Made by a program: the position numbers and the translations under genes. Below the pieces are notes generated by a model. That model was not told where the DNA came from. It saw only the letters and a program-made list of their open reading frames with translations, and did no database searches. 64,000 nt of DNA, taken from Rhizobium sp. (GTDB lineage: Bacteria > Pseudomonadota > Alphaproteobacteria > Rhizobiales > Rhizobiaceae). Below, in pieces: positions 17,936 through 27,297 of the stretch; position 1 is the stretch's first letter, and each line of letters begins with the position of its first letter. The DNA lies in NCBI GenBank assembly GCA_027533385.1, contig JAPZUE010000025.1, positions 186,001 to 250,000 of the forward strand, given 5' to 3'.

Positions 17936-19090
17936 ATGGACGAGCCGCAGATCGATCCCAAGATCCGGAAGCGGCGGGCAGACCTCACACGGTTCTTGCG
18001 CCAGGAGGCGGAAGCGCAGGGCTTCGATCTCTGTCGCATCACGCTGCCGGATGCGATCCCCGAAGCACCGGCCCGACTTGAGAGCTTTCTTGAGGCCGGT
18101 CGTCATGGCACCATGACCTGGATGGAAGAGACAAAGGAGCGGCGCGGAGATCCGCGTGTGCTCTGGTCTGAGGCGCGCTCCATCGTCATGTTCGGCATGA
18201 ATTATGGCCCGGACGAGGATCCCCGACTTTTACAGGCGCAGCCTGAGAAGGCAGCGATCTCGGTCTATGCCCGCAATCGCGACTATCATGACGTCATCAA
18301 GGGGCGCCTCAAGGAAGTCGCGACGCGCTTTGCCGCGCGTGCGGGTGAGGACGTCAAGGTCTTCGTCGATACAGCGCCCGTGATGGAAAAGCCGCTCGCG
18401 GCCGCTGCCGGGCTCGGCTGGCAGGGTAAACACACCAATCTGGTCAGCCGAGATTTCGGCTCCTGGCTCTTCCTCGGCAGCCTGTTCACCACGGCTGAGC
18501 TAGAGATCGACGCGGCCGAGCGCGATCACTGCGGCTCGTGCCGGGCCTGTCTCGACGCCTGCCCGACCGACGCCTTCCCGGCGCCCTACCAGATCGATGC
18601 GCGACGCTGCATTTCCTACCTCACGATCGAGCATAAGGGGCCGATCGACCGCGCGCTGCGGCCCGCCTTCGGCAATCGCATCTATGGCTGCGACGACTGT
18701 CTGGCGGCCTGTCCCTGGAACAAGTTTGCCGCAGCTGCACGAGAGATGAAGCTCGTCGCCCGCGAGGACCTGAAGGCGCCCGACATCGCCTTCTTCCTGA
18801 CGCTGGACGATCCGACCTTCCGCACCTATTTCAGCGGCTCGCCGGTGAAGCGGATCGGACGGGATCGCTTCGTGCGCAATGTGCTGATTGCGGCAGGGAA
18901 TTCCGGCTCCCGTGATCTGGCAACAGCCTGCGCAGCGCTGCTGACGGACAGTGCGGCGGATGTGCGCGGGATGGCGGTCTGGGCGATGTCGCGGCTTTTG
19001 GCCGGAGAAGACTTCATGAGGCTCCGGGCGGAGCATCTCAAACAAGAAACGGACGAGCATGTCCGACAGGAATGGATGACGGAGAGCTGA
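17936..19090 (+). CDS. queG: Epoxyqueuosine reductase
   Basis: A cobalamin and [4Fe-4S]-dependent enzyme that performs the last step of queuosine synthesis, reducing epoxyqueuosine in tRNA. The 384-residue length is normal. The cobalamin-binding half contains [28 protein letters not shown]. The iron-sulfur motifs are [16 protein letters not shown] and [14 protein letters not shown], and the C-terminal HEAT-like repeat region is present. ATG 17936 is 11 bases after the GST stop, and the SDR gene follows after 3 bases, so the three genes form an operon. Confidence 0.96.
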   Translation: MDEPQIDPKIRKRRADLTRFLRQEAEAQGFDLCRITLPDAIPEAPARLESFLEAGRHGTMTWMEETKERRGDPRVLWSEARSIVMFGMNYGPDEDPRLLQAQPEKAAISVYARNRDYHDVIKGRLKEVATRFAARAGEDVKVFVDTAPVMEKPLAAAAGLGWQGKHTNLVSRDFGSWLFLGSLFTTAELEIDAAERDHCGSCRACLDACPTDAFPAPYQIDARRCISYLTIEHKGPIDRALRPAFGNRIYGCDDCLAACPWNKFAAAAREMKLVAREDLKAPDIAFFLTLDDPTFRTYFSGSPVKRIGRDRFVRNVLIAAGNSGSRDLATACAALLTDSAADVRGMAVWAMSRLLAGEDFMRLRAEHLKQETDEHVRQEWMTES

Positions 19091-19093
19091 CGC

Positions 19094-19975
19094 ATGCGGA
19101 TGATGATTTTCGGAGCGGGATATTCGGGCAAGGCGATCGGCAAGCTCCTCAGCGGCCAGGGCGCATCCGTCGCCGGCACCACGCGCAGCGCCGAGAAGGG
19201 CAAGGCATTGGAAGAGGCCTCAATCCGCCCCTTCCTCTTCGACGGCACAAGCCTGTCCGAGGCTCTGCTGGCCGAACTGGCCGAGACCACGCATCTCGTC
19301 CAGTCGATTGCGCCCGGCAGTGAGGGCGACCCGCTGATCCGGCTCTGCGGCCAGGCCGGCATCAAGGCGATCATGCCGAAGCTTGAATGGATCGCCTATC
19401 TCTCGACCGTCGGGGTCTATGGTGATCACTACGGCGCCTGGGTGAACGAAGAGACCGAACTGAAACCCGTCTCGGTGCGCTCCGTGGAGCGGGTGGAGGC
19501 CGAACAGGCCTGGCAGGTCGTGGCAGCGCGTGACGGACTCCCGCTTGCGATCCTGCGCCTCTCCGGCATCTACGGCCCCGGGCGCAACACCTTCCTCAAC
19601 CTCGCCAACGGGACAGCACGCCGACTGGTGAAAAAGGACCAGGTGTTCAACCGCATCCGGGTCGAGGACATCGCGACGGCGACCGCCTTCCTGGCCGAGC
19701 CCAGGACCGCCGGGATCTTCAACGTCACCGACGACCTGCCCTCTCCGCCCCAGGACGTGGTGACCGAAGCGGCCCGGCTGATGGGCATGGAAGCACCACC
19801 GGAACAGCCCTTCGAGACCGCCGATCTCACCCCCATGGCGCGCTCCTTCTATGGCGAGAACAAGCGCGTTTCGAACGCCAAGATCAAGACGCTTGGATTC
19901 AACTTACAGTACCCGAATTACCATATGTCTCTTCAGGATCTACTTGCCTCGGGGACATGGAACCATCGGGCCTGA
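19094..19975 (+). CDS. SDR-family NAD(P)-dependent epimerase-like protein (YeeZ type)
   Basis: A 293-residue extended short-chain dehydrogenase/reductase. The nucleotide loop MIFGAGYSGKAIGKLL is at residues 4-19, with the strand IAYLSTVGVYGDHYGAW holding the Ser/Thr and Tyr positions, then LRLSGIYGPGRNTF and the C-terminal ISAs-type segment FNVTDDLPSPPQDV. The usual YxxxK is not obvious. An ATG at 19094 sits 3 bases after the queG stop. The substrate is unknown; nucleotide-sugar epimerase activity is assumed for the fold only. Confidence 0.83.
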   Translation: MRMMIFGAGYSGKAIGKLLSGQGASVAGTTRSAEKGKALEEASIRPFLFDGTSLSEALLAELAETTHLVQSIAPGSEGDPLIRLCGQAGIKAIMPKLEWIAYLSTVGVYGDHYGAWVNEETELKPVSVRSVERVEAEQAWQVVAARDGLPLAILRLSGIYGPGRNTFLNLANGTARRLVKKDQVFNRIRVEDIATATAFLAEPRTAGIFNVTDDLPSPPQDVVTEAARLMGMEAPPEQPFETADLTPMARSFYGENKRVSNAKIKTLGFNLQYPNYHMSLQDLLASGTWNHRA

Positions 19976-20345
19976 AACCGCGTTTTTCGGGGTCAAACTT
20001 TGCTCGTGCGGGGCTGGAAGCACTGGAATTTCGCAGCCTCCATCGCTTTCTCACCACAAATCGGGCAGCAAATTGGGCAGGTGAGGAAAATTTTTCTTCG
20101 CCGATTCCGTGATCGCCTAGCCTGTTCAGTCCGGTGGTTTTTCATTCCATCAAAGCGCATGGAATCAAACGATTTTTGCTGATTGTTCATAAATCGTTAA
20201 GGTAAAGACTCCGCTTTCACTCATCACAAATGTTACAATAGGTAACTTTTCGTGATAGCATGAAGGCACGTTTTTGCCATTTTTGACCTCCCTTAGCCGT
20301 CGGCACGCAAAAAACAGCTCGTGTCAACGACTAGGGACGTATAAC
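19976..20345. other. AT-richer intergenic region with two short palindromes, upstream of the RlpA-like gene
   Basis: A 370-base gap with lower GC than its flanks. It holds ATTCCAT-N8-ATGGAAT (20144-20150 / 20159-20165) and GTTAC-N5-GTAAC (20232-20236 / 20242-20246). It also has a tandem near-repeat, AAATCGGGCAG / AAATTGGGCAG, near 20057-20080. The region probably carries the promoter and operator sites of the RlpA-like gene. I found no tRNA or recognisable RNA gene. A minus-strand frame at 19993-20190 with a CPICCPICG cluster is treated as doubtful. Confidence 0.5.
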
Positions 20346-20708
20346 TTGACGATCAACCGACGCTCTATTTTCGCCGCTGCAACTATTGCTGCACTCTGTG
20401 CTTTCGCACCACACAGTGCAAATGCGAAGTCTTCCTGTGGTGGCGCCTCCTGGTACGCGCTGACGTCGAAGACCGCCTCCGGCGAACGTATGAACCCGGC
20501 CAAGCTGACGGCAGCCCACAAGAGCCTGCCTTTCGGTACCAAGGTGAAGGTCACCAATGCGCGCAGCGGCAAAAGCGTCGTCGTCCGCATCAATGATCGC
20601 GGCCCTTTCATCCGCGGCCGCGTGCTCGATCTTTCGAAGGCCGCAGCCCAGAACATCGGCATGATCCGCTCGGGCCACGCCAAGGTGTGCTACGAGATCA
20701 TCCGCTGA
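20346..20708 (+). CDS. RlpA-like double-psi beta-barrel protein (septal/cell-wall associated)
   Basis: An exported 120-residue protein: a signal peptide [20 protein letters not shown] ending at SANA, then a single RlpA double-psi beta-barrel with [20 protein letters not shown] near the N-terminus, [16 protein letters not shown], and [20 protein letters not shown]. In characterised RlpA proteins this domain cleaves glycan strands lacking stem peptides. The SPOR domain of longer RlpA proteins is absent. The start appears to be TTG 20346, preceded by AGGGACG about 10 bases upstream; no in-frame ATG precedes the signal peptide. Confidence 0.85.
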   Translation: MTINRRSIFAAATIAALCAFAPHSANAKSSCGGASWYALTSKTASGERMNPAKLTAAHKSLPFGTKVKVTNARSGKSVVVRINDRGPFIRGRVLDLSKAAAQNIGMIRSGHAKVCYEIIR

Positions 20709-20813
20709 TATCTGCTGCCGCTTCCGGTACCGGTGATCTCTTCATGGCTTTAGACGCTTGCTCTTGCCCCTGATCGCCGTTACCACGCTCTCTTCTTTCA
20801 GAGGAGAATGACC

Positions 20814-22106
20814 ATGCGCCTGGGCGGCCGTCTTGCCGGTGCGATCGAAGTCTTGAACGATATCGAGACCCGTCGCCGTCCCGTTGCCGATGCCCTCAAG
20901 GATTGGGGCCTTTCGCATCGTTTCGCCGGTTCCGGCGACCGTGCGGCCATCGGCAATATCGTCTATGATGCCCTGCGCATGAAGCTTTCCCATGCCTGGC
21001 TGATGGATGACGACAGCGCCCATTCCCTCGGCTGGGCCGTGCTGCTGCGCCAATGGGGCATGAGCCTCGAGGCTCTTCAGGCGGATCTGGAAGGCGATAA
21101 CTTTGCCCCGGCCCCGCTGTCCGAAAGCCTGCTCCAGGCCTTTACCAGTCGCGACCTTTCCGATGCGCCGCTGCATGTGCAGGGCGATATTCCCGATTGG
21201 GTCCAGCCCTCCTTCGAACAGGCCTTCGGCGACGACTGGCTTGCCGAGGCACAGGCGCTTGCCACCCGCCCGACGCTCGACCTACGCGTTAACACGCTGA
21301 AGGCCAACCGAGATAAGGTGCTGAAGGCGCTCGATCGTTCCGGCGCCCAGGCCTCACCGATCGCGCGTTTCGGCATGCGTGTTCCGGCCGGCGAAGGCCC
21401 GTCGCGGCTCCCCAATGTCACGGCTGAACTCAGCTTCCAGAAGGGCTGGTTCGAGGTGCAGGACGAGGGCTCGCAGATCGTCGCCGATCTCGTGACGCCG
21501 CGTGAAGGCGACCAGGTGCTCGACTTCTGTGCCGGCGGTGGCGGCAAGACGCTCGCCATGGCGGCAGCGATGAACAACAAGGGCCAAGTTCATGCCTATG
21601 ACGCAGATCGCAAGCGGCTCGCGCCGATCATCGAGCGGCTGAAGCGCGCCGGCACCCACAATGTCCAGGTGCATGACAGCACCAAGGGGCTTTCGAACCT
21701 CAGAGAGCGTTGCGACCAGGTTCTCGTTGATGCGCCCTGCACGGGGACCGGCACCTGGCGCCGTCGTCCAGACACCAAGTGGCGTCTTACCGACCGGAAC
21801 CTGCAGGAGCGTCTGGCGCAGCAGCAGGAAGCCCTCACCGAGGCCTCGACGTTCGTCAAGCCGAATGGCTCTCTGCTTTATGTCACCTGTTCGGTGCTGC
21901 CGGAAGAAAACGACCGTCAGGTCCAGGCCTTCTGCGAGGCCAATCCGCAGTTCGTGATCGTGCCCGTGGTCGAAGACTGGGCCCGCCTCTTCGGCGCTTC
22001 GGCTCCCAAACCGCGATCGGCCGATGGCAAAACCGTCACGCTCAGCCCCGCGAGCATGGATACCGACGGCTTCTTCTTCTGCCGCATGCGCCGTCGGCCC
22101 ACCTGA
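20814..22106 (+). CDS. rsmB: RsmB/NOP-family 16S rRNA m5C methyltransferase
   Basis: A SAM-dependent cytosine-5 RNA methyltransferase, expected to act on C967 of 16S rRNA. The SAM block VLDFCAGGGGKTLAMAA lies near residue 240, the first catalytic Cys is in DAPCTGTGTWRRRPD, and the second in LYVTCSVLPEEN. The 430-residue protein has a helical N-terminal region and a central RNA-binding part. There are two ATGs; I choose 20814 because GAGGAG at 20801-20806 is correctly spaced for it and too close to the ATG at 20808. It follows the RlpA-like gene after about 105 bases. Confidence 0.9.
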   Translation: MRLGGRLAGAIEVLNDIETRRRPVADALKDWGLSHRFAGSGDRAAIGNIVYDALRMKLSHAWLMDDDSAHSLGWAVLLRQWGMSLEALQADLEGDNFAPAPLSESLLQAFTSRDLSDAPLHVQGDIPDWVQPSFEQAFGDDWLAEAQALATRPTLDLRVNTLKANRDKVLKALDRSGAQASPIARFGMRVPAGEGPSRLPNVTAELSFQKGWFEVQDEGSQIVADLVTPREGDQVLDFCAGGGGKTLAMAAAMNNKGQVHAYDADRKRLAPIIERLKRAGTHNVQVHDSTKGLSNLRERCDQVLVDAPCTGTGTWRRRPDTKWRLTDRNLQERLAQQQEALTEASTFVKPNGSLLYVTCSVLPEENDRQVQAFCEANPQFVIVPVVEDWARLFGASAPKPRSADGKTVTLSPASMDTDGFFFCRMRRRPT

Positions 22107-22107
22107 C

Positions 22108-22121
22108 TTGACGACTGTCAA
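22108..22121. repeat. Short inverted repeat in the imelysin promoter region
   Basis: TTGAC-GACT-GTCAA begins just after the rsmB stop and 109 bases before the imelysin start. It could be an operator or the base of a weak hairpin at the rsmB 3' end. It is not the TGA-N9-TCA iron-responsive (RirA) box of rhizobia. Confidence 0.35.
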
Positions 22122-22229
22122 TTGTAACCGTTGTTTCGTATAGTCGACTGTTTGACACCAGTTTGCTTTTGCGCGAAGACAGGGCCGTCCGTTCAAAAGG
22201 AGGCGCCGTCGGCGCCGAAGGGAGACACC

Positions 22230-23510
22230 ATGATCCGGAAATCCGTCATCGGCGCGTCGGTCGCGCTGCTCGTCACATCGGTTGCCATATTCGCCGGCCC
22301 GGCCATGGCTGCACCGGCGCCCAAGGACGTGCTGACGCACTATACGGTGCTGGCCGAGGCCAAGTTCCAGGATGCGCTTTCGACCGCCAAGGCGCTCGAT
22401 GCCGCCATTGACGCCCTGATCGCCAAGCCGAGCGACGAGACGCTGAAGGCAGCCCGTGCCGCCTGGATCGCTGCCCGCGTGCCCTATCAGCAGACGGAAG
22501 TCTATCGCTTCGGCAACCCGATCGTCGACGATTGGGAAGGCAAGGTGAATGCCTGGCCGCTCGATGAAGGCCTGATCGATTACGTCGACGCCGGCTACGG
22601 CACCGAAAGCGACGGCAATGCGCTTTACGTGGCCAACGTCATCGCCAACCCGAAGATCAAGATCAACGGCGAAGAGGTCGATGCTTCCAAGATCACGCCG
22701 GAATTCCTCGCCGAGACGCTGCACGAAGCCGGCGAAGTCGAGGCCAATGTCGCGACCGGCTATCACGCCATCGAATTCCTGCTCTGGGGTCAGGATCTGA
22801 ACGGCACCGGTCCGGGTGCTGGCAACCGCTCGTTTACCGACTACGACACGGCCAATTGCACCAATGGCAATTGCGACCGCCGCGCCGCCTATCTGAAGTC
22901 TGCCTCGACGCTCCTGGTCCAGGACCTCGAAGAAATGGTTGCCGCCTGGGCGCCTGAGGGTGAAGCGACCAAGGCCGTGCTTGCCGACGAGAAGAAGGGC
23001 ATTTCCGCCATGCTCACCGGCATGGGCTCGCTTTCCTATGGCGAACTCGCCGGCGAGCGCATGAAGCTCGGCGTGCTGTTGCATGACCCGGAAGAGGAGC
23101 ATGACTGCTTCTCCGACAATACCCATGCCTCGCATCTGAACGACGCCATCGGCATCGCCTCCGCCTATACCGGCGAATACACGCGCGTCGACGGCACGAA
23201 GCTCACCGGCCCGTCGCTGTCGGAGCTGGTTGCCGCCAAGGATGCCGCACTCGATGCGGAAATGAAGGGCAAGCTTGAGAAGACGCTTTCTGCCATGAAC
23301 ACCATGGCCGAGCGCGCCAAGACCAAGGAAGCCTATGACCAGATGATCGGCGAAGGCAATGCCGAGGGCAATGCCACTGTGCAGGCCGCCATCGACGGGT
23401 TGATCGACCAGACCCAGACCATCCAGCGCGTCATTGCGTCGCTCGATCTCGGCACGATCGAGCTTGAAGGCTCCGACAGCCTTGATAATCCCGGCGCGGT
23501 TTTCCAGTAA
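22230..23510 (+). CDS. Imelysin-family protein (IrpA/ICMP-like), periplasmic
   Basis: A 426-residue exported protein of the imelysin (insulin-cleaving/iron-regulated, IrpA) family. Signal peptide MIRKSVIGASVALLVTSVAI continues to GPAMA. It keeps the family motif GxHxxE as GYHAIEFLLWGQDLN (His179, Glu182), which is the suspected metal site. It also has KVNAWPLDEGLIDYVD near 105-120 and a tandem Cys segment, CTNGNC, near residue 210. The ATG at 22230 follows GGGAGA. It heads a four-gene run (imelysin, di-heme protein, second imelysin, DUF1513). Such clusters are linked to periplasmic iron or heme handling; proteolytic activity is not assured. Confidence 0.9.
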   Translation: MIRKSVIGASVALLVTSVAIFAGPAMAAPAPKDVLTHYTVLAEAKFQDALSTAKALDAAIDALIAKPSDETLKAARAAWIAARVPYQQTEVYRFGNPIVDDWEGKVNAWPLDEGLIDYVDAGYGTESDGNALYVANVIANPKIKINGEEVDASKITPEFLAETLHEAGEVEANVATGYHAIEFLLWGQDLNGTGPGAGNRSFTDYDTANCTNGNCDRRAAYLKSASTLLVQDLEEMVAAWAPEGEATKAVLADEKKGISAMLTGMGSLSYGELAGERMKLGVLLHDPEEEHDCFSDNTHASHLNDAIGIASAYTGEYTRVDGTKLTGPSLSELVAAKDAALDAEMKGKLEKTLSAMNTMAERAKTKEAYDQMIGEGNAEGNATVQAAIDGLIDQTQTIQRVIASLDLGTIELEGSDSLDNPGAVFQ

Positions 23511-23555
23511 GCAGCAAAGGCGGGCCGTATCTTCCGGATGCGGCCCGATCCTCCG

Positions 23556-25082
23556 ATGACATCGTCCCGCCTCCTCACGTTGAGCCTTGCGACACTGCTG
23601 GTCGTCGCTGCCCAGACGGGGCCGGTTGCGGCGGATAATGTCCCGCAGCGCAGCGACCTGACGTCCAAGGATGCCGCCCGCGTTGCAGCCGTCACCAAAC
23701 CGGCAGAGGATTTCAGCAAGGCCGAGGCCTTCGAGCTAATGCAGGGAGGTGCGGGCACCTCCACCCATGGTGTCAACCAGGATGCCTTCTCGCAGTTTTC
23801 GACCAACATCACCTTCGCCGAAGAGCAGGATTTCAAGCTTGGCAATGCGCTCTTCCGCAAGCTCTGGGTCTCTTCGCCGTCCTCGACCCAGGCCTCCGAT
23901 GGCCTCGGTCCGCTCTACAACGCACGGGCTTGCCAGAGCTGCCACCTGAAGGATGGGCGCGGCCATCCGCCGGAAGGCGATCGTGACCAGACCTCGATGT
24001 TCTTCCGCCTCGCCCGCCCCGCCGCCACGGCGGAGGAGAAGGCAAAGCTCGAGCGATTGGACATCGCCTCGCTGCCCGACCCCGTCTATGGCGGCCAACT
24101 GCAGGACCAGGCGGTGCCGGGCATGGCCGCCGAAGGGCGCATGGTCATCACCTATACCGAGGAGCCGGTGACGCTATCAGGCGGCGAGACGGTGATGCTG
24201 CGCCGCTCCAGCTATTCGGTCAGCGATCTGAATTACGGGCCGCTCGATCCGACCACGGTGCTCTCGCCGCGTATCGCCAATCCGATGATCGGGCTCGGCC
24301 TGATCGAGGCGATCGCGGAAGAGGATATCCGGGCGCTCGCCGATCCCGATGACCTCGATGGTGATGGCATATCCGGACGCGCCGCCCGCGCCCGGGATCA
24401 CCGCACCGGTGAGATCAAGCTCGGCCGCTTCGGCTGGAAGGCGCAGAACGCCTCGGTACGCGACCAGAGTTCCAGCGCCTTTGCCGGCGATATCGGGATA
24501 TCGACGCCTGATGATCCCAGGCATTTCGGCGACTGCACGGTAAAGCAGACCGCCTGCCTTGAAGCCGCAACCGGTGTGCAGCCTAGGCTCGGTGATACCG
24601 AAGGACCCGCGCCCGTGCTCGATCTCGTCACCTTCTACGCAAAGAACCTCGCCGTGCCGAAGCGTCGCGATGTCGATGATGCAGAAGTCCTGCGCGGCAA
24701 GGAAATCTTCTACGCGAGCGGCTGTATCGCCTGCCACCGGCCGAAATTCGTCACCAGCCGCAAGGCAGAAAACAAGGCACAGGCCTTTCAGCTGATCTGG
24801 CCCTATTCCGATTTTCTGTTGCACGACATGGGCGAACGCCTGGCCGACGGCCAGGCCGTGGGCGATGCCACCGGCCGGGAGTGGCGCACGCCGCCGCTCT
24901 GGGGTATCGGTCTGACGCAAGTCGTCAGCGGCCACAGCTTCTTTCTTCATGACGGGCGGGCGCGAAACCTGACAGAGGCCATTCTCTGGCATGGCGGGGA
25001 GGCAGAAGCCGCCCGCAATGCCTTCGCCGCCGCCACCCTCAAGGACCGCAAGGCCCTGATCACGTTTCTGGAGTCTCTCTGA
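23556..25082 (+). CDS. Di-heme oxidoreductase family protein (DUF1111, thiol-oxidoreductase annotation)
   Basis: A periplasmic c-type di-heme protein of about 508 residues with an N-terminal signal peptide (MTSSRLLTLSLATLLVVAA). Two heme attachment sites are visible: CQSCH at 126-130 and CIACH at 390-394. The first is preceded by GLGPLYNARA, the second by EIFYAS. The segment DDLDGDGISGRAA resembles a Ca-binding loop. It lies between two imelysin genes and overlaps the second by one base, so the products probably work together in an electron-transfer or iron-oxidation step outside the membrane. The start is 23556 or the ATG at 23538; neither has a clear ribosome-binding site. Confidence 0.88.
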   Translation: MTSSRLLTLSLATLLVVAAQTGPVAADNVPQRSDLTSKDAARVAAVTKPAEDFSKAEAFELMQGGAGTSTHGVNQDAFSQFSTNITFAEEQDFKLGNALFRKLWVSSPSSTQASDGLGPLYNARACQSCHLKDGRGHPPEGDRDQTSMFFRLARPAATAEEKAKLERLDIASLPDPVYGGQLQDQAVPGMAAEGRMVITYTEEPVTLSGGETVMLRRSSYSVSDLNYGPLDPTTVLSPRIANPMIGLGLIEAIAEEDIRALADPDDLDGDGISGRAARARDHRTGEIKLGRFGWKAQNASVRDQSSSAFAGDIGISTPDDPRHFGDCTVKQTACLEAATGVQPRLGDTEGPAPVLDLVTFYAKNLAVPKRRDVDDAEVLRGKEIFYASGCIACHRPKFVTSRKAENKAQAFQLIWPYSDFLLHDMGERLADGQAVGDATGREWRTPPLWGIGLTQVVSGHSFFLHDGRARNLTEAILWHGGEAEAARNAFAAATLKDRKALITFLESL

Positions 25083-26188
25083 TGCGGTTTTTCACGCGCC
25101 TTGCCCTTCTCTCCACGATGCTGCTGCCCCTGCCCGCGCTGGCACAGGAATCGAACTCGACCGTCGGTGTGCTCGACGCCGCCACGGTGCCGACGGTGAT
25201 GGAGCGAGCCGTCGACGGTTTCATCCGACCGGGTTATCGACGCTTGACCGAAAAGGCGGGGGCGATGGAGGATTCCATGGCCTCGCTCTGCGGTTCGCCA
25301 TCCGTCGAACGGCTGCAAACCGCCCGGTCGACCTTCGGCGATCTCGTTGAAGCCTGGTCGCGCATCGAGATCGTCCGCGTCGGCCCTGTTCTCGACGACA
25401 ACCGCTTCGAGCGCATCCTGTTCTTCCCGGACCGAAAGGGCACCGGGCTGAAGCAGGTCCAGGCAGTCCTTGCCAAACCTGATCCGAGCGTCACATCGGT
25501 CGAGACGCTGAAGGGCAAGAGCGTTGCCATGCAGGGGCTTGGCGCGCTGGAATTCGTGCTCTTCGGCACCGGCGCGGAAACGCTGACGACCACCGAAGGC
25601 AATTACCGCTGCCAATATGGTAAGGCGATCGCGGCCAACCTGCAGCGCCTTGGTTCGGAACTCTCCGCCGCCTGGGACGCGCCGGATGGTGTTGCGGCGG
25701 CCTGGAAGACGCCGGGACCCAATAATCCGCTCTACCGCGACGAAGCGGAAGCTGCCAAGGAACTGCTCGGCGTGCTCGTGCATGCCGCCGAGACAATCCG
25801 CGACCAGCGTATCGAGCATTTCTACAAGGGCGATCCGAAAAAGGCCCTGCCGCGTCAGGCGATCTACTGGCGCTCGGGCAATACCTTCCGCTCAATCACC
25901 GCCAACATCGAAGGCCTGCGGGACCTGCTCGACACCTCCGGCATGGCCGAGCTTCTGGCCGAGGACAACCGCTCGGTCGTCTCCTCGACCGATTTCGTCG
26001 CCCGCTCGCTGTCGCGGGTGTCAGCAGACATCAAGCCCGATGTGGCGCAGGTCTTCGAGGATCCAGCCCAGATTGCCAAGCTCGACTTCCTGCTGCTCAA
26101 CAGCCGTGACCTGATTCTCCGGCTCAACAACGATCTCGGCGGCGGTATCGGGCTTGCTGCGGGCTTTTCCTTCTCCGACGGCGACTGA
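25082..26188 (+). CDS. Second imelysin-family protein lacking the GxHxxE histidine
   Basis: A 368-residue exported protein (signal peptide MRFFTRLALLSTMLLPLPALA) of the imelysin fold. At the position of the GxHxxE motif it reads QGLGALEFVLFG: Gly154 replaces His, while Glu157 is kept. The helical bundle and the ITANIEGLRDLL and KLDFLLLNSRDLI segments fit the family. Its start overlaps the stop of the di-heme gene (TGATG), so the two are translationally coupled. It is likely a non-catalytic or differently metallated partner of the first imelysin. Confidence 0.85.
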   Translation: MRFFTRLALLSTMLLPLPALAQESNSTVGVLDAATVPTVMERAVDGFIRPGYRRLTEKAGAMEDSMASLCGSPSVERLQTARSTFGDLVEAWSRIEIVRVGPVLDDNRFERILFFPDRKGTGLKQVQAVLAKPDPSVTSVETLKGKSVAMQGLGALEFVLFGTGAETLTTTEGNYRCQYGKAIAANLQRLGSELSAAWDAPDGVAAAWKTPGPNNPLYRDEAEAAKELLGVLVHAAETIRDQRIEHFYKGDPKKALPRQAIYWRSGNTFRSITANIEGLRDLLDTSGMAELLAEDNRSVVSSTDFVARSLSRVSADIKPDVAQVFEDPAQIAKLDFLLLNSRDLILRLNNDLGGGIGLAAGFSFSDGD

Positions 26189-26189
26189 A

Positions 26190-27266
26190 ATGATTTCAAC
26201 GCCGCTCATCGATCGCCGCGCCTTCCTGCGCTCTGCGGGTCTTGCCTTCCTCGCGGGCCTGACACCGCGCGCAGCCTTTGCGCTGGAACGCGCAGACGCG
26301 GTCTATGCCAGCGGGTTGAAGCGCGCGGATGGCTCCTTTGCCATCGGGCTGGTCAGCGAGACCGGCAGCCTGATCGACGAGATTGCATTGCCGGGCCGCA
26401 TTCACGGGCTCTGCCACAGCGCCGAAAACGGCCTCTCGGTCGCCTTTGCCCGGCGTCCCGGAACCTTCGCCGTTATCTTCGACGCCAGGAAATCCGTCGA
26501 GCCACGCATCATCGCGGCAGCCGAAGGCCGCCACTTCTTCGGCCACGGCGCCTTCTCGCCGGATGGCCGGCTCTTTTATGCGAGCGAAAACGACTTCGAC
26601 GCCAATGCCGGCGTGATCGGGATCTATGACTGCATCTCCGGCTTCGAGCGCGTGGGCGAGGTTCCGGCCCATGGCATCGGCACGCATGACATTACCGTCA
26701 CGGCAGACGGCCTCCTGGTCATTGCCAATGGCGGGATCGAGACGCATCCCGATTTCGGTCGCACCAAGCTCAATCTCGACCATATGGAGCCCTCGCTGGT
26801 TCTGACCGATGCCAAGACCGGGACGCTGATCGAGAAGCACACACTTCCGCCCGAGCTCCGGCAGCTCTCCACCCGACATCTCGATGTCACCGCCGACGGG
26901 CGGATCTGGTTTGCCTGCCAGTATGAGGGCCCGCGCACAGATCGACCGCCGCTGGTCGGGCATTTTGCCAAGGGCGAGGCAGTCACGTATGTCCAGCTAC
27001 CCGACGAGACGACGGACCGGCTGGGCAATTATGTAGGCGCCATCGCCGTCAACCGCGCGTCAGGCCTCGTCGGCATCGCCTCGCCGAAAAACGGGCTCTG
27101 GGCGGTGCTGGATGGCAAGGACGGGCGCCTCCTGTCCGAGACCGTGTTGCCGGATGCAGCGGGCATTGCCCCCTCGCCTGACAGCTTTGCCGTCTCCTCC
27201 TATCGCGGCGATTTTCTCGACCGACAGAGCCCTGTCGCCTGGGACCAGCATATCATCCGGCTCTAA
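26190..27266 (+). CDS. DUF1513 protein, Tat-exported beta-propeller-like
   Basis: A 358-residue DUF1513 protein with a twin-arginine signal (PLIDRRAFLRSAGLAFLAG), so it is probably exported folded through Tat. The mature part has repeated beta-strand blocks, such as HGAFSPDGRLFYASENDF and GTHDITVTADGLLVIANGG, typical of a six- or seven-bladed propeller. The start at ATG 26190 is one base after the imelysin stop; it is the fourth gene of the iron/heme cluster. DUF1513 proteins commonly accompany imelysin and di-heme genes. Biochemical role unknown. Confidence 0.86.
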   Translation: MISTPLIDRRAFLRSAGLAFLAGLTPRAAFALERADAVYASGLKRADGSFAIGLVSETGSLIDEIALPGRIHGLCHSAENGLSVAFARRPGTFAVIFDARKSVEPRIIAAAEGRHFFGHGAFSPDGRLFYASENDFDANAGVIGIYDCISGFERVGEVPAHGIGTHDITVTADGLLVIANGGIETHPDFGRTKLNLDHMEPSLVLTDAKTGTLIEKHTLPPELRQLSTRHLDVTADGRIWFACQYEGPRTDRPPLVGHFAKGEAVTYVQLPDETTDRLGNYVGAIAVNRASGLVGIASPKNGLWAVLDGKDGRLLSETVLPDAAGIAPSPDSFAVSSYRGDFLDRQSPVAWDQHIIRL

Positions 27267-27297
27267 AAGGCTGGCCGAACCGAGAGGATTGCCCTAG

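Noticed and set aside
19993..20190. Minus-strand 65-codon frame with CPICCPICG, resembling a zinc-binding motif
   Set aside because: The Cys cluster comes from a tandem near-repeat in non-coding AT-rich DNA; there is no good start site and no domain around it. Not fully excluded.
20808..20813. ATG at 20808 as the rsmB start
   Set aside because: The GAGGAG ribosome-binding site ends one base before it, too close; the ATG at 20814 is properly spaced.
22100..22229. A RirA/iron-responsive box upstream of the imelysin operon
   Set aside because: The only symmetrical element has a TGA-N6-TCA spacing, not TGA-N9-TCA, and no Irr-type box was seen.
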